Shown here piece after piece: positions 1 through 8,300 of a DNA stretch of 17,606 nt. The DNA is from Pseudoselenomonas ruminantium (GTDB lineage: Bacteria > Bacillota > Negativicutes > Selenomonadales > Selenomonadaceae). How positions within the stretch are numbered: the stretch's first letter is position 1; each line of letters begins with the position of its first letter. Both the position numbers and the translations under genes were made by a program. The notes below the pieces were generated by a model, which was given only the letters and a program-made list of their open reading frames with translations, was not told where the DNA came from and searched no databases. The stretch spans positions 1 to 17,606 of the forward strand of contig DJYL01000091.1 of the NCBI GenBank assembly GCA_002448495.1, read 5' to 3'.

Positions 1-1
1 A

Positions 2-1693
2 TCGGTTATAAGCTATGGTACCACGGATGGCGGTTATTTGCAGTATCCGGCTGTAAAGCGCAAGAAAGGCTATGATTCCCGCAGCCGTGACTGGTTCAAG
101 GAAAGCATGGCCGATGTAAATAAGGTGCGCATTACGCCGCCTTTTAAGACCTCTAAAGGAACGCCAACTGTGGGTATCTTTGCTACGGTCAAGAGCATGA
201 CGGGGCAGCCGTTGGGCGTTTTGGGCTTGAATATCGACCTGCCGGTAGTTACAGACATGATTGCCGAAATTAAGATTGGGGAAACCGGCTATATTATGAT
301 GCTCGATGAGAACAACGTCATTATTGCTGACCCCAAGCATCCGGAGGCTGATTTCAAGAAATTGCCGGAGTCTGAGTTAGGGGATGTATCCAATCTCGAT
401 ACCAGCAAGAGCCTTAAAGGGCTGCAGGAAATCACCATGGATGGCACGACCAAGATGGTCAATACCTATGTATCGGAAAATACGGGGTATAAATACCTGA
501 CGATTGTTGACCGTTCCCAGCTCATGGAAAGCGTCAATCATATGCGCATGATTCTGGGCGGTGTACTGGTAGTAGCGTTGATTTTGATTTTCTTTGCTAC
601 TTATACGATTTCTAATATGATTGTTTCGCCTCTGCGTGGCTTGCAGGCTTCGGCAGAACGCCTGGCCGATGGCGATTTGCGAGATACGGATGTAACTGTG
701 GATTCGGATGATGAAATCGGTAATCTGTCCCGTTCTTTCCATACCATGACCCATGAACTCACAGGCCTGTTGAAACAGATTAAGGGCAGTGCCGATGAGG
801 TTTCCAATTCCTCCGGCCAGATGTCCAGCGGCGTTGAGCAGGTGGCAGAGACCATCACCCATGTGGCTGAGCAGGTAGGCGATATTGCCGAGGCGGCCAG
901 CCATCAGAGCGATACCATGAACAATGTGGTCGATAATATCCGGGAAATGACGGAGCATGTCAATGGCATTGCGGAAAAATCTGCCAATATCAGCAAGACC
1001 TCCGGTATGGCCGGTCAGGCAGCTAAAGAGGGCGTCGCAGCCATTGAAGATGCTGTACAGCAGATGAGGAAAGTACACGAAACCGTTATCGAGTCGGCAA
1101 GAAATGTAGATGAACTGGGCAAGAGCTCCGAGCAGATTGGTGAGATTATCAACACCATCCAGAGCATTGCCGAGCAGACCAACCTTTTGGCACTCAATGC
1201 GGCAATCGAGGCGGCAAGGGCTGGTGAACAGGGACGCGGCTTCTCCGTTGTCGCCGATGAAGTCAGAAAGCTTGCTGAACAGTCCTCCGAAGCGGCTACG
1301 GAAATTGCCCAAATGATTTCCGGCGTGCAGCAGGTTACCAAACGTGCTGTTGAATCCATGAATGTGGGTACGGAGCAGGTGCGTACCGGTGGTGAAACCG
1401 TTAATCAGGCCGGTGAAAAATTCCGCCAGATTGCCGCCCATATTCAGGAGGTGGATAATCTGGTAAAGGATGCGGCACATAGTGCCTCCAAGGTGGCTGA
1501 TGACAGCGTAGCGGTATTGCGGGATGCTGAAGATGTAGACGAAACCACCAAACAGATTACCCAGAACATTGCCTCCATTTCGGCAGCTACGGAAGAACAA
1601 TCCGCTTCGATGGAAGAATTGGCTGCTTCCAGTCAAAGACTGGCTAACATGGCAGAAGAACTGCAACAGGAAAGTGCCAGATTCAAATTCTGA
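2..1693 (+). CDS. Methyl-accepting chemotaxis protein, dCache sensor (5' partial)
   Basis: This is a transmembrane chemoreceptor that senses small molecules outside the cell and controls the CheA/CheW kinase. The frame is open to the left window edge, so the N-terminus, including the first membrane segment and the distal half of the sensor, lies outside. The leucine codon TTG at 38 could pass for a start, but the visible upstream residues ([14 protein letters not shown]) continue the typical dCache pattern, so it is internal. Domains in order: the end of the dCache sensor with a [10 protein letters not shown] segment near 98-130; one membrane helix at about 548-610 ([20 protein letters not shown]); a HAMP linker at about 611-780; then a long coiled-coil signalling domain. 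The conserved hairpin tip, [20 protein letters not shown], lies near 1180-1240. There is no NWETF-type pentapeptide at the C-terminus, so adaptation enzymes are not tethered that way. The ligand cannot be read from the sequence. Confidence 0.95.
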   Translation, partial: SVISYGTTDGGYLQYPAVKRKKGYDSRSRDWFKESMADVNKVRITPPFKTSKGTPTVGIFATVKSMTGQPLGVLGLNIDLPVVTDMIAEIKIGETGYIMMLDENNVIIADPKHPEADFKKLPESELGDVSNLDTSKSLKGLQEITMDGTTKMVNTYVSENTGYKYLTIVDRSQLMESVNHMRMILGGVLVVALILIFFATYTISNMIVSPLRGLQASAERLADGDLRDTDVTVDSDDEIGNLSRSFHTMTHELTGLLKQIKGSADEVSNSSGQMSSGVEQVAETITHVAEQVGDIAEAASHQSDTMNNVVDNIREMTEHVNGIAEKSANISKTSGMAGQAAKEGVAAIEDAVQQMRKVHETVIESARNVDELGKSSEQIGEIINTIQSIAEQTNLLALNAAIEAARAGEQGRGFSVVADEVRKLAEQSSEAATEIAQMISGVQQVTKRAVESMNVGTEQVRTGGETVNQAGEKFRQIAAHIQEVDNLVKDAAHSASKVADDSVAVLRDAEDVDETTKQITQNIASISAATEEQSASMEELAASSQRLANMAEELQQESARFKF

Positions 1694-1733
1694 AAATTTC
1701 ATGAAAATTTTTGGAAAAAATGATAAAAAAGAT

Positions 1734-1762
1734 TTGACAACGGTGGATATATCTGCTAATAT
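1734..1762 (+). promoter_or_regulatory. Sigma-70-type promoter of tRNA-Leu
   Basis: A perfect -35 box TTGACA (1734-1739) is separated by exactly 17 bases from a -10 box TAATAT (1757-1762). The predicted start, near 1769, lies about 24 bases before the mature tRNA. Both the spacing and the boxes are close to ideal, as expected for a stable-RNA gene. Confidence 0.85.
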
Positions 1763-1792
1763 ATTATCTGTCAGCAACAACGAGTTGCGAAC

Positions 1793-1879
1793 GCCGATGT
1801 GGCGGAATTGGCAGACGCAGCAGACTCAAAATCTGCCGTTGGCAACAACGTATCGGTTCGACTCCGATCATCGGCACCA
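1793..1879 (+). tRNA. tRNA-Leu, anticodon CAA
   Basis: This 87-base class II tRNA decodes UUG. The acceptor stem pairs GCCGATG (1793-1799) with CATCGGC (1869-1875), followed by the discriminator A and an encoded CCA (1877-1879). The anticodon stem is GCAGA/TCTGC with loop CTCAAAA, which places CAA at 1827-1829. The T arm is ATCGG/CCGAT (1852-1856, 1864-1868) around TTCGACT. The long variable arm (about 1837-1851) is the leucine-type extra stem. A strong promoter lies upstream and an intrinsic terminator directly downstream, so it is a single-gene transcription unit. Confidence 0.97.
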
Positions 1880-1890
1880 CTTGTAGATTA

Positions 1891-1922
1891 AGGCTCCGTG
1901 AGATTTTCACGGGGCTTTTTTG
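1891..1922 (+). terminator. Rho-independent terminator of tRNA-Leu
   Basis: A GC-rich hairpin (GGCTCCGTGA pairing with TCACGGGGCT, including G-T pairs, around a short ATTT-type loop) is followed at once by a run of T residues. It begins 12 bases after the CCA end of the tRNA. Confidence 0.9.
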
Positions 1923-1940
1923 TTGCCCATTTTTTGAAAT

Positions 1941-1962
1941 TTGACTACCACTTGACTACCAC
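1941..1962. repeat. Perfect 11-base tandem repeat
   Basis: TTGACTACCAC occurs twice with no gap (1941-1951 and 1952-1962). An inverted partial copy, GGTAGT, follows at 1975-1980. The pair lies 19 bases after the tRNA-Leu terminator. Its role is unknown; paired short repeats beside a tRNA could be recombinase arm sites or simple slippage. Confidence 0.7.
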
Positions 1963-1990
1963 CAGAATTTAATCGGTAGTATCAAATTTA

Positions 1991-2026
1991 TTTACTCACC
2001 CTTGCATTTTTACAAGGGCAAGTAAA
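1991..2026. repeat. Imperfect inverted repeat
   Basis: TTTACT-CA-CCCTTG pairs with CAAGGG-CA-AGTAAA around an eight-base loop, giving two 6-base stems separated by an unpaired CA on each side. It could fold as a hairpin in RNA or DNA. No gene is close enough on either strand to assign it as a terminator with confidence. Confidence 0.5.
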
Positions 2027-2129
2027 TGTCAAAGTTTTTCCTGTTTCTTGTGTGATTATGTTGTTAATGAGTTTGGCTGCCACTTAGCAGGTCATTTACG
2101 CCGCCCGCCAGCCAACCGCTGGAGATTAA

Positions 2130-2294
2130 GCCGAAAATTGCGGACAAGACAACTCAATAATCAGCAGAGGTGGTGACGATTTATTTGCAGCAAGAGAATT
2201 TAGTAATATATTTAAGGCGGAAATCAGCTATTTTCCTATAGACGGAGAATTGTTTTACGATGAGCATGAGCCGGAAGGCTATAGCAGATACTAA
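2130..2294 (+). pseudogene. Start-less reading-frame remnant, unrecognised
   Basis: After a stop at 2127-2129 the frame stays open for 54 codons to TAA at 2292-2294. The predicted peptide has a natural-looking composition and ends in ELFYDEHEPEGYSRY. It has no ATG or GTG codon in frame before its last third and no ribosome binding site, so it cannot be a normal gene as it stands. The frame may be the 3' end of a decayed gene whose front has been deleted. No family is recognised. Its end overlaps the stem of the trxA terminator on the other strand. Chance openness is a real alternative at this length. Confidence 0.25.
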
Positions 2295-2328
2295 AAAGCT
2301 ACAGTAACACGTTGATGCTACTGTAGCT
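2292..2328 (-). terminator. Rho-independent terminator of trxA
   Basis: A perfect 10-base inverted repeat, AGCTACAGTA (2297-2306) and TACTGTAGCT (2319-2328), surrounds a 12-base loop. Read on the minus strand the stem is followed by a T run, which fits termination 30 bases after the trxA stop codon. There is no T run on the plus side. Confidence 0.85.
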
Positions 2329-2357
2329 GTGGTTGGGCTTATAGAAAACTATGTTTT

Positions 2358-2666
2358 TTAGTCAATCAGTTTTTCCATTTGTTCCTTAGGAATAAGCCCT
2401 ATTGATTCACCGGTTTTGTTTCCATCTTTAAATACCAGCAAGGTCGGGATGCTCATGATGTTGAACTGGGCAGCTAGTTCCTGCTGTTCATCAACATTGA
2501 CCTTGCCGATTTTTACACCGGGATTTTCCGCCGCTACTTCGTCAACGATAGGAGAGAGCATACGGCAGGGGCCGCACCAATCTGCCCAAAAGTCAATGAG
2601 CACCGTGCCTTTGAAATCCTGAACTTCTGCCTTGAAATTATCTTTGGTAATAATCGTTATTGCCAT
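2358..2666 (-). CDS. trxA: Thioredoxin
   Basis: A small cytoplasmic disulfide reductase that receives electrons from thioredoxin reductase and reduces protein disulfides. The 102-residue length is typical of a single-domain thioredoxin. The active site WCGPC is at residues 30-34, with redox cysteines C31 and C34. The conserved DFWADWCGPCRM context and the cis-proline of the MSIPTL motif (P74) are present, and no signal peptide is seen. The ATG at 2664-2666 is preceded by AGGAGG (2675-2680 on the plus strand) at an 8-base spacing. The gene has its own extended -10 promoter and its own terminator, so it is a single-gene unit. No thioredoxin reductase gene is in the window. Confidence 0.97.
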   Translation of the reverse strand: MAITIITKDNFKAEVQDFKGTVLIDFWADWCGPCRMLSPIVDEVAAENPGVKIGKVNVDEQQELAAQFNIMSIPTLLVFKDGNKTGESIGLIPKEQMEKLID

Positions 2667-2708
2667 TATATTTTCCTCCTGCTTTTGTAACCTGTCTTAG
2701 ATGATTTT

Positions 2709-2717
2709 ATTATAGCA
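2709..2717 (-). promoter_or_regulatory. Extended -10 promoter of trxA
   Basis: On the minus strand the sequence TGC-TATAAT matches the extended -10 form TGnTATAAT, with the hexamer at plus positions 2709-2714. No good -35 box is found at 16-18 bases, which is common for extended -10 promoters. It lies about 42 bases before the trxA start. Confidence 0.6.
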
Positions 2718-2767
2718 AGGAAAAAATGGTTTTTATGTGACTGGCTCACAGTGGAAAAACAGCCAGC

Positions 2768-2797
2768 AAAAAAGCCAGCAACCGAAGTTACTGGCTT
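2768..2797 (-). terminator. Rho-independent terminator of tRNA-Pro
   Basis: On the minus strand AAGCCAGTAAC pairs with GTTGCTGGCTT over 11 base pairs around a stable TTCG tetraloop, followed by a run of T. It begins 10 bases after the tRNA CCA end. Confidence 0.92.
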
Positions 2798-2807
2798 GAC
2801 CTCTCAA

Positions 2808-2884
<77 letters not shown>

Positions 2885-2966
2885 CAATCACAAGAAATAT
2901 TATACGCATTTTACCTATGCTTGTCAACAACTTTTTTAATAAATTTTGCAAAAGGTTAGCGAAAGA

Positions 2967-4151
2967 TTATTTGCGATGGTTTTTGAGGAAATTTTCGATG
3001 CGGTTTAAGGCTTCGGAAATTTTGTCAATAGCCGTTGCATAAGAGCAGCGTACATGCCCTTCACCACAAGCACCAAAGGCACTGCCCGGTACCAAAGCTA
3101 CATGTTCAGTCGTGAGCAGCTTTTCGGCAAATTCGTCGGAGGTGTAGCCTGTGGATTTGATGGAAGGAAAGATGTAGAAGGCTCCTTTGGGTTCGAAGCA
3201 TTCCAATCCCATCTTGGTGAGTCCGTCATAGATCAGGCGGCGGCGCCTGTCGTATTCAGCAACCATTTTCTTCATGTACTTTTCACCATGGCGCAGGGCT
3301 TCAATAGCAGCAATCTGAGCTGTAATAGGTGCGCAGAGCATGGTATATTGATGAATCTTGGTCATAGCAGCAATTACCGTTGGATTGCCCAAAGCATAAC
3401 CGATACGCCAGCCGGTCATGGCATAGGCCTTGGAGAAGCCGTTCAGGAGAATGGTGCGGTCTTTCATGCGGGGCAGGGAGGAGAAGCACACATGTTCTTC
3501 GTCGCCATAGGTCAAATCGCCATAGATTTCATCGGAGATGACGATGAGGTCATGTTTTTCGGCAAAATCGGCAACGGCTTCCAAATCCTTGCGGGTCATA
3601 ATGGCGCCGGTGGGGTTATTGGGGTAGCCAATAAGAAGTGCTTTGGTCTTCTTGGTAACGTGTTCTTCCAGTTCGGCAGGAGTGATGCGAAATTCGTTTT
3701 CGATTTTGGCAGGTACTGCTACAGGGATACCGCCCGCCAAAGTTGTGCAGGCCTGATAGGAAACGTAGCAGGGTTCCGGAATCAGCACTTCGTCACCGGG
3801 AGAGAGGATTGCCCGCATGGCAATATCCAACGCTTCACTGACACCTACGGTAACCAGCACATCGGTATTTGCTTCATAGTCAACGTTGTAGCGGCGCTTA
3901 AAGAGGTTTACGATTTCCTGCCGCAGTTCCGGCATACCGCGGTTGGCGGTATAGGAAGTGTAGCCCTGTTCAAGACCATAGACACAGCTTTCGCGGATAG
4001 ACCAGGGGGTCACGAAGTCCGGTTCACCTACACCCAGAGAAATGACATCGTCCATCTGGGCGGCAATGTCAAAAAACTTGCGGATGCCGGATGGAGCAAT
4101 GGCATTGACGCCGGGAGAAAGTCTTTCGGCCCAGTTCATTGTATCAGCCAT
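2967..4151 (-). CDS. Class I/II PLP aminotransferase, AlaT-like
   Basis: A cytoplasmic pyridoxal-phosphate aminotransferase of 394 residues. Visible active-site elements are the GYPNNPTG motif (N179), SDEIYGDLTY with D207 and Y210 binding the cofactor, the Schiff-base lysine K241 in SKAYAMTGWRIGY, and the carboxylate-binding arginine R368 in HVRCSYA. The N-terminal SGIRKFFDIAAQMDDVISLGVGEPDF segment resembles the B. subtilis YugH/AlaT branch. The ATG overlaps the stop codon of the upstream Lrp/AsnC gene by one base (ATGA), so the two are translationally coupled. That gene order matches the B. subtilis alaR-alaT pair, which suggests an alanine-pyruvate aminotransferase. Aspartate or aromatic aminotransferase activity is also possible, and the substrate is not proven by the sequence. 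Confidence 0.9.
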   Translation of the reverse strand: MADTMNWAERLSPGVNAIAPSGIRKFFDIAAQMDDVISLGVGEPDFVTPWSIRESCVYGLEQGYTSYTANRGMPELRQEIVNLFKRRYNVDYEANTDVLVTVGVSEALDIAMRAILSPGDEVLIPEPCYVSYQACTTLAGGIPVAVPAKIENEFRITPAELEEHVTKKTKALLIGYPNNPTGAIMTRKDLEAVADFAEKHDLIVISDEIYGDLTYGDEEHVCFSSLPRMKDRTILLNGFSKAYAMTGWRIGYALGNPTVIAAMTKIHQYTMLCAPITAQIAAIEALRHGEKYMKKMVAEYDRRRRLIYDGLTKMGLECFEPKGAFYIFPSIKSTGYTSDEFAEKLLTTEHVALVPGSAFGACGEGHVRCSYATAIDKISEALNRIENFLKNHRK

Positions 4152-4630
4152 CAGGGGGACACCACCAATCTGCGGTCACGTTCTTCATCATTGATGATGA
4201 CGCCGTCTTTTTTGTAGGGCTTCAGCATGAAGTGGCTGCGGGTTGCCGTTACACCTTCGATGGTGGCAAGTCTGGTGGCAACGAAATTGGCTACGTCGTT
4301 AAGGGATTTGCCTTCAATGATGACGAGCAAATCAAAGCTGCCGCTCATGAGGTAAACGGTGCGTACTTCGTCAAAGCGGTATATGCGTTCAGCAATGGCA
4401 TCAAAGCCGACTTCCCGCTGCGGGGTCAGATTGATTTCGATAATGGCGGTTACGGTGTCGTCACCGAATTTTTCCCAGTTAATCAGCGTATTATAGGAAA
4501 GAATGATTTTGTTCTTCTCTAAATCCTTAATATTCTTTTCCACTTCATATTCGCTTCGTTTAAGCATGGAAGCCAGTTCGCCTACGGGACGACGGGCATC
4601 ATGTTCCAATAGTTCCAAAAGTTCTCGCAT
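4151..4630 (-). CDS. Lrp/AsnC-family transcriptional regulator
   Basis: A DNA-binding regulator of 159 residues that usually responds to an amino acid. The N-terminal winged helix-turn-helix (residues 1-50, with LLELLEHDARRPVGELASML and YEVEKNIKDLEK) is followed by a RAM/AsnC ligand-binding domain (about 65-140, with the TVYLMSGSFDLLVIIEG core). Its first helix is slightly shorter than in E. coli Lrp. A GGGG-type ribosome binding site (AAGGGG) precedes the ATG. The gene is first in a two-gene operon with the aminotransferase and divergent from the YhcH-family gene. The counterpart is B. subtilis AlaR (YugG), which activates its aminotransferase gene; the same role is inferred here. The effector cannot be read from the sequence. 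Confidence 0.9.
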   Translation of the reverse strand: MRELLELLEHDARRPVGELASMLKRSEYEVEKNIKDLEKNKIILSYNTLINWEKFGDDTVTAIIEINLTPQREVGFDAIAERIYRFDEVRTVYLMSGSFDLLVIIEGKSLNDVANFVATRLATIEGVTATRSHFMLKPYKKDGVIINDEERDRRLVVSP

Positions 4631-4664
4631 ATATAAACCCCTTTCTATTCAGTCATATGCAACA

Positions 4665-4673
4665 ATTATATCA
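4665..4673 (-). promoter_or_regulatory. Extended -10 promoter of the Lrp-aminotransferase pair
   Basis: On the minus strand TGA-TATAAT fits the extended -10 form, with the hexamer at plus positions 4665-4670. The -35 position (CTGTAT) is poor. The box lies about 35 bases before the ATG of the regulator and within 10 bases of the opposing promoter, so an Lrp dimer bound here could affect both directions. Confidence 0.5.
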
Positions 4674-4680
4674 TAATTCC

Positions 4681-4709
4681 TTGCATAATACAGCCGTTTT
4701 AGGTAAAAT
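4681..4709 (+). promoter_or_regulatory. Candidate promoter of the YhcH-family gene
   Basis: TTGCAT (4681-4686) and TAAAAT (4704-4709) are separated by exactly 17 bases. The -10 box is good and the -35 box is only partial. It is divergent from the regulator promoter on the other strand and gives a leader of about 46 bases. Confidence 0.45.
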
Positions 4710-4761
4710 GTGTATGGAAGATAATTTTCTTTAGAATGTTGGATAGGGAGAGGGTTGTGAA

Positions 4762-5235
4762 ATGATTATCGGCAGTATGGATACGTTAGATGAGAATCAT
4801 GTAGATTATCCGGCGATTATCCAGAAAGCGCTCGACTATTTGCGGTGCCATGATTTTACCCGGATGGAGGATGGAAAATATCCTATTGAGGGGGATAAGT
4901 GTTTTGCTAATGTGCAGCGCTACAACACCCGTCCGGAAGAGGATTGCAAGCCGGAAACCCATCAGAAGTTTGTCGATATTCAGTTCATCGCTGAAGGAGA
5001 GGAGTTTATGGGCTGGTGTCCATTAAGTCCCGATCTGGAGGAATGTGCTCCCTATGACGAGGAGCGGGATGTAACGTTTTATAAGTCTCTGGTTCCCGAT
5101 AGCAGCATTGTGCTGTCGCCGGGATGCTTTGCCGTGCTTTACCCCGAGGATGTTCATCGTCCGCAGGCGGCGGTAAATGGCGTATCCGGCAAAGTGACAA
5201 AGGTTGTCGTAAAGGTAGCCGTTGACAGTTTGTGA
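4762..5235 (+). CDS. YhcH/YjgK/YiaL family (DUF386) protein
   Basis: A cupin-like cytoplasmic protein of 157 residues, the usual family length. Conserved family segments are FANVQRYNTRPEE near 48-60, the ETHQKFVDIQFI block (E65, H67, D72) and PEDVHRPQ (H132), which together provide the likely metal ligands, and the C-terminal KVVVKV strand. One member, E. coli NanQ (YhcH), acts as a sialic acid anomerase, and others sit in sugar operons (YiaL, the EbgC-like subunit). No sialic-acid or sugar gene adjoins this copy, so the substrate is unknown; a role in sugar anomer or metabolite handling is inferred. The ATG follows a GGGAGAGGG ribosome binding site. The gene stands alone between its own promoter and a hairpin terminator. 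Confidence 0.9.
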   Translation: MIIGSMDTLDENHVDYPAIIQKALDYLRCHDFTRMEDGKYPIEGDKCFANVQRYNTRPEEDCKPETHQKFVDIQFIAEGEEFMGWCPLSPDLEECAPYDEERDVTFYKSLVPDSSIVLSPGCFAVLYPEDVHRPQAAVNGVSGKVTKVVVKVAVDSL

Positions 5236-5238
5236 TAT

Positions 5239-5277
5239 ACAGGCATAGAGGCCCGAAGGGGTCTCTATGCCTGTTTG
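5239..5277 (+). terminator. Hairpin terminator after the YhcH-family gene
   Basis: A 12-base arm ACAGGCATAGAG (5239-5250) pairs exactly with CTCTATGCCTGT (5263-5274) around a GC-rich loop that can pair further. The following T tract is short (TTTG), so the hairpin may also protect the mRNA end. It lies 4 bases after the stop codon. Confidence 0.75.
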
Positions 5278-5303
5278 TCTATATAGCTTTATGTACTTAT
5301 TCT
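5275..5303 (+). promoter_or_regulatory. Candidate promoter of purL
   Basis: TTGTCT (5275-5280) and TATTCT (5298-5303) are 17 bases apart, each matching four of six consensus bases. This is the only fair candidate between the upstream terminator and purL. No purine riboswitch aptamer was recognised in this short leader. Confidence 0.35.
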
Positions 5304-5331
5304 ATTTAGTGTCTGGAGGAAAAGAGAATTC

Positions 5332-8300
5332 ATGACTGTAAGAAGAATTTTCGTAGAAAAACGTCAGGGGTATTTTGATATTCCCGCCCAGCAGCTTTGT
5401 GATGACCTCAAAGAGACCTTTCGCCTGGACGAGCTGAAAGCCGTTCGCATTATCCGGCGTTATGACATTGAGGGGCTTAGCGACGAGGAATTTGCTGCAG
5501 TGAAAAATGTCGTTTTCTCCGAACCGCCGGTGGATGTTGTCTATGAGGAAAAGCTGCCCAAATTCACAAATTCCCGAATCTTTGCGGTGGAGTATTTGCC
5601 GGGGCAGTATGACCAGACTGCGGATTCGGCAGCCCAGTGTGTGCAGCTGATTACGCAGAAGGAGCGTCCGGAAATTCGTGCAGCCAAGGTCATTGTCATT
5701 GTGGGCAATATTGATTTGGAAACCTTTGCGAAAATCAAAGATTACTGTATCAATAAGGTCGAAAGCCGTGAGGCAAGTCTCACGAAACCGGAAACGCTCG
5801 TTAGTGAATATGAAGAACCCGCTGATGTTGAAGTGCTGGAAACCTTTAACACATTGGATGCCGAAAGCTTGCAGGACTTTTGGCAGTCTAAGGGCTTTGC
5901 AATGAGTCTTGCGGATATGGCTTTTTGCCAGATTTATTTCCGCGATACGGAAAAGCGGCCTCCCACGATTACAGAGTTAAGAGTAATTGACACGTATTGG
6001 TCTGACCATTGCCGTCATACAACCTTTACTACGGCAGTGGATGAAGTGCATATTGAAAAAGGCTATTATACGCCCAGCATTGCCAAGGCTTATACAAAAT
6101 ATCTGCAGGACAGAGAACAACTCTATGCCGAGGAAAACCGGGATGTTACCCTGATGGATATTGCGGTCATTGGGATGAAGGCTCTGCGCAAGGCCGGCAA
6201 GCTGGAGGATTTGGACAAGTCCGAGGAAATCAACGCCTGCAGCATTGTGGTGGAAGCGGATATCAACGGTAAGCCTGAGGAATGGCTGGTGATGTTCAAA
6301 AATGAAACCCATAATCATCCAACGGAAATCGAGCCGTTCGGTGGGGCAGCTACCTGTCTGGGCGGGGCTATCCGTGACCCGCTGTCTGGTCGTTCCTATG
6401 TTTATCAGGCTATGCGCGTAACCGGAGCTGCTGACCCGCGTCGGCTGCTGAAGAATACTTTGCCGGGCAAATTGCCGCAGAAGAAAATTACGCTGGGGGC
6501 CGCAGCCGGTTACAGCTCCTATGGCAACCAGATTGGGCTGGCTACGGGGCAGGTTCGGGAAGTTTACCATGAGGGCTATATGGCCAAGCGCATGGAAATC
6601 GGTGCAGTTATCGCTGCTGCGCCTAAGGAAAATGTTGTGCGTGAAGCTCCGGCTGCCGGAGATATTGTTGTGCTGGTGGGCGGGCGTACTGGCCGTGATG
6701 GCTGCGGTGGTGCGACAGGTTCCTCCAAGGAACATACAGAAGAATCATTGACCTCTTGCGGTGCAGAGGTACAGAAAGGCAATCCGCCCACGGAACGCAA
6801 GATTCAGCGTCTTTTCCGCAATAAGGAAGTCAGCCGCATGATTAAGCGGTGCAATGACTTTGGCGCTGGCGGTGTTGCTGTGGCCATTGGTGAGCTGGCT
6901 CCGGGGCTTATCATCAATCTCGATGCGGTAAAGAAAAAGTACAAGGGGCTTGACGGCACAGAACTGGCGATTTCCGAATCGCAGGAGCGTATGGCTGTGG
7001 TTATTCGTCCTGAGCATTTGGAAAAATTTGCGCATTTGGCGGATGCGGAAAATTTGGAAGCCACAAAAGTAGCGGAAATTACGGCAGAGCCGCGTCTGGT
7101 TATGAACTGGCGGGGCAAGGCCATTGTGCAGATGGAACGAAAATTCTTAGATACCAATGGTGTGCGTCAGCATGTGAAGGCTAAGATAACCTGTCCGGAT
7201 GAAAATGCGCGGTATCTGCATCAGATTCCCGCAGCGGTTGAGGCAGAGAAAAATCTGGAACAGGGATGGCTGGCAAATTTAAGGGACTTGAATGTCTGCA
7301 GCCAGAAGGGGCTTGCGGAGCGTTTTGATTCCACGATTGGCGGAAATACGGTCCTGATGCCTTTTGGCGGCCGCCGTCAACTGACGCCTGCCGAAGGTAT
7401 GGTGGCAAAACTGCCGGTGGAGGGAGCCGAAACAACCACAGCAACGGCCATGACTTTTGGCCTTAATCCGGCCCTGATGGAATGGAGCCCCTTCCATGGA
7501 GCCATCTATGCCGTGGTAGAAGCTGCTGCAAAAATGGTTGCTTTGGGCGGACGGGCAGATAAAATCCGTCTGACATTTCAGGAGTATTTTGAAAGCTTGG
7601 GCAAAGATGAGACGAAATGGGGCAAGCCCTTTGCCGCTCTTTTGGGCGCTCTTTGGGCACAGCATGAGTTGGAAATTCCGGCCATTGGCGGCAAGGATTC
7701 CATGTCGGGAACCTTTGAGGACATTCATGTTCCGCCAACGCTGGCGGCCTTTGCAGTCACGACGCTGAAGGCGGCAGATGCGATTTCTCCGGAATTCAAA
7801 TATCCCGATAATAAGGTGTATCTGGTACCCGCTGTTAAGGATGAACAAGATTTGCCTGATTTTGCCAGAATGAGGAAAAATTGGGCCTTGGTTACTGATT
7901 TGATTGAAAAGCATCGCGTGTTTGCTGCTCAGAGCATTGGCGCAGGCGGCATTGCGGCAGCTATCTCGAAGATGGTACTGGGCAATGGCATCGGCTTTAA
8001 ATTTACGCAGCCGCTGAGTAAAACGAAGCTTTTTGTTCCCGATTATGGTGCATTGCTGTTGGAAGTAGCCGAATCCGAAACCTTGGATAAACTCCTTAAA
8101 GATGCGGGCTGTCAGCAGATTGGTGAAACCACTGCCGGTCCCAGCGTGGTTTGGGATAATGATACGGTCATCATGCTGGCAGATATTGAGGCGGCTTATA
8201 CCAAACCGTTGGAGAAGATTTTCCCCACGCAGGTGAAGCAGTACAGCAAGGACAGAGCCATTGACATGACCTATATGAAGGGCAATGTCATAAAAAATCA

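Larger units (their letters stand above)
1923..2291. other. Non-coding, probably eroded segment behind tRNA-Leu
   Basis: About 370 bases between the tRNA-Leu terminator and the trxA terminator hold no convincing complete gene. Visible here are an 11-base tandem repeat (1941-1962), an imperfect inverted repeat (1991-2026), a small hairpin CCAGC/GCTGG (2108-2122) and the tail of a start-less reading frame (2130-2294). The 3' side of a tRNA gene is a usual landing site for integrative elements, so this may be the leftover of one. That is inference: no integrase, no transposase and no second copy of the tRNA 3' end is visible. Confidence 0.4.

Noticed and set aside
1693..1712. A/T-only inverted repeat after the chemoreceptor gene as a terminator
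   Set aside because: AAAATTT/AAATTTT is a weak stem without GC pairs; it is likely AT-rich spacer before the tRNA promoter, although weak termination cannot be excluded.
377..1780. 467-residue open frame on the minus strand over the chemoreceptor gene
   Set aside because: It is the antisense shadow of the conserved receptor; its product is rich in His, Leu and Gly without a recognisable domain and has no suitable ribosome site.
3054..4217. 387-residue plus-strand frame over the aminotransferase gene
   Set aside because: Antisense shadow; the minus-strand protein carries all PLP aminotransferase motifs.
5278..5331. Purine riboswitch in front of purL
   Set aside because: The leader after the upstream terminator is too short and no three-way-junction pattern is visible.
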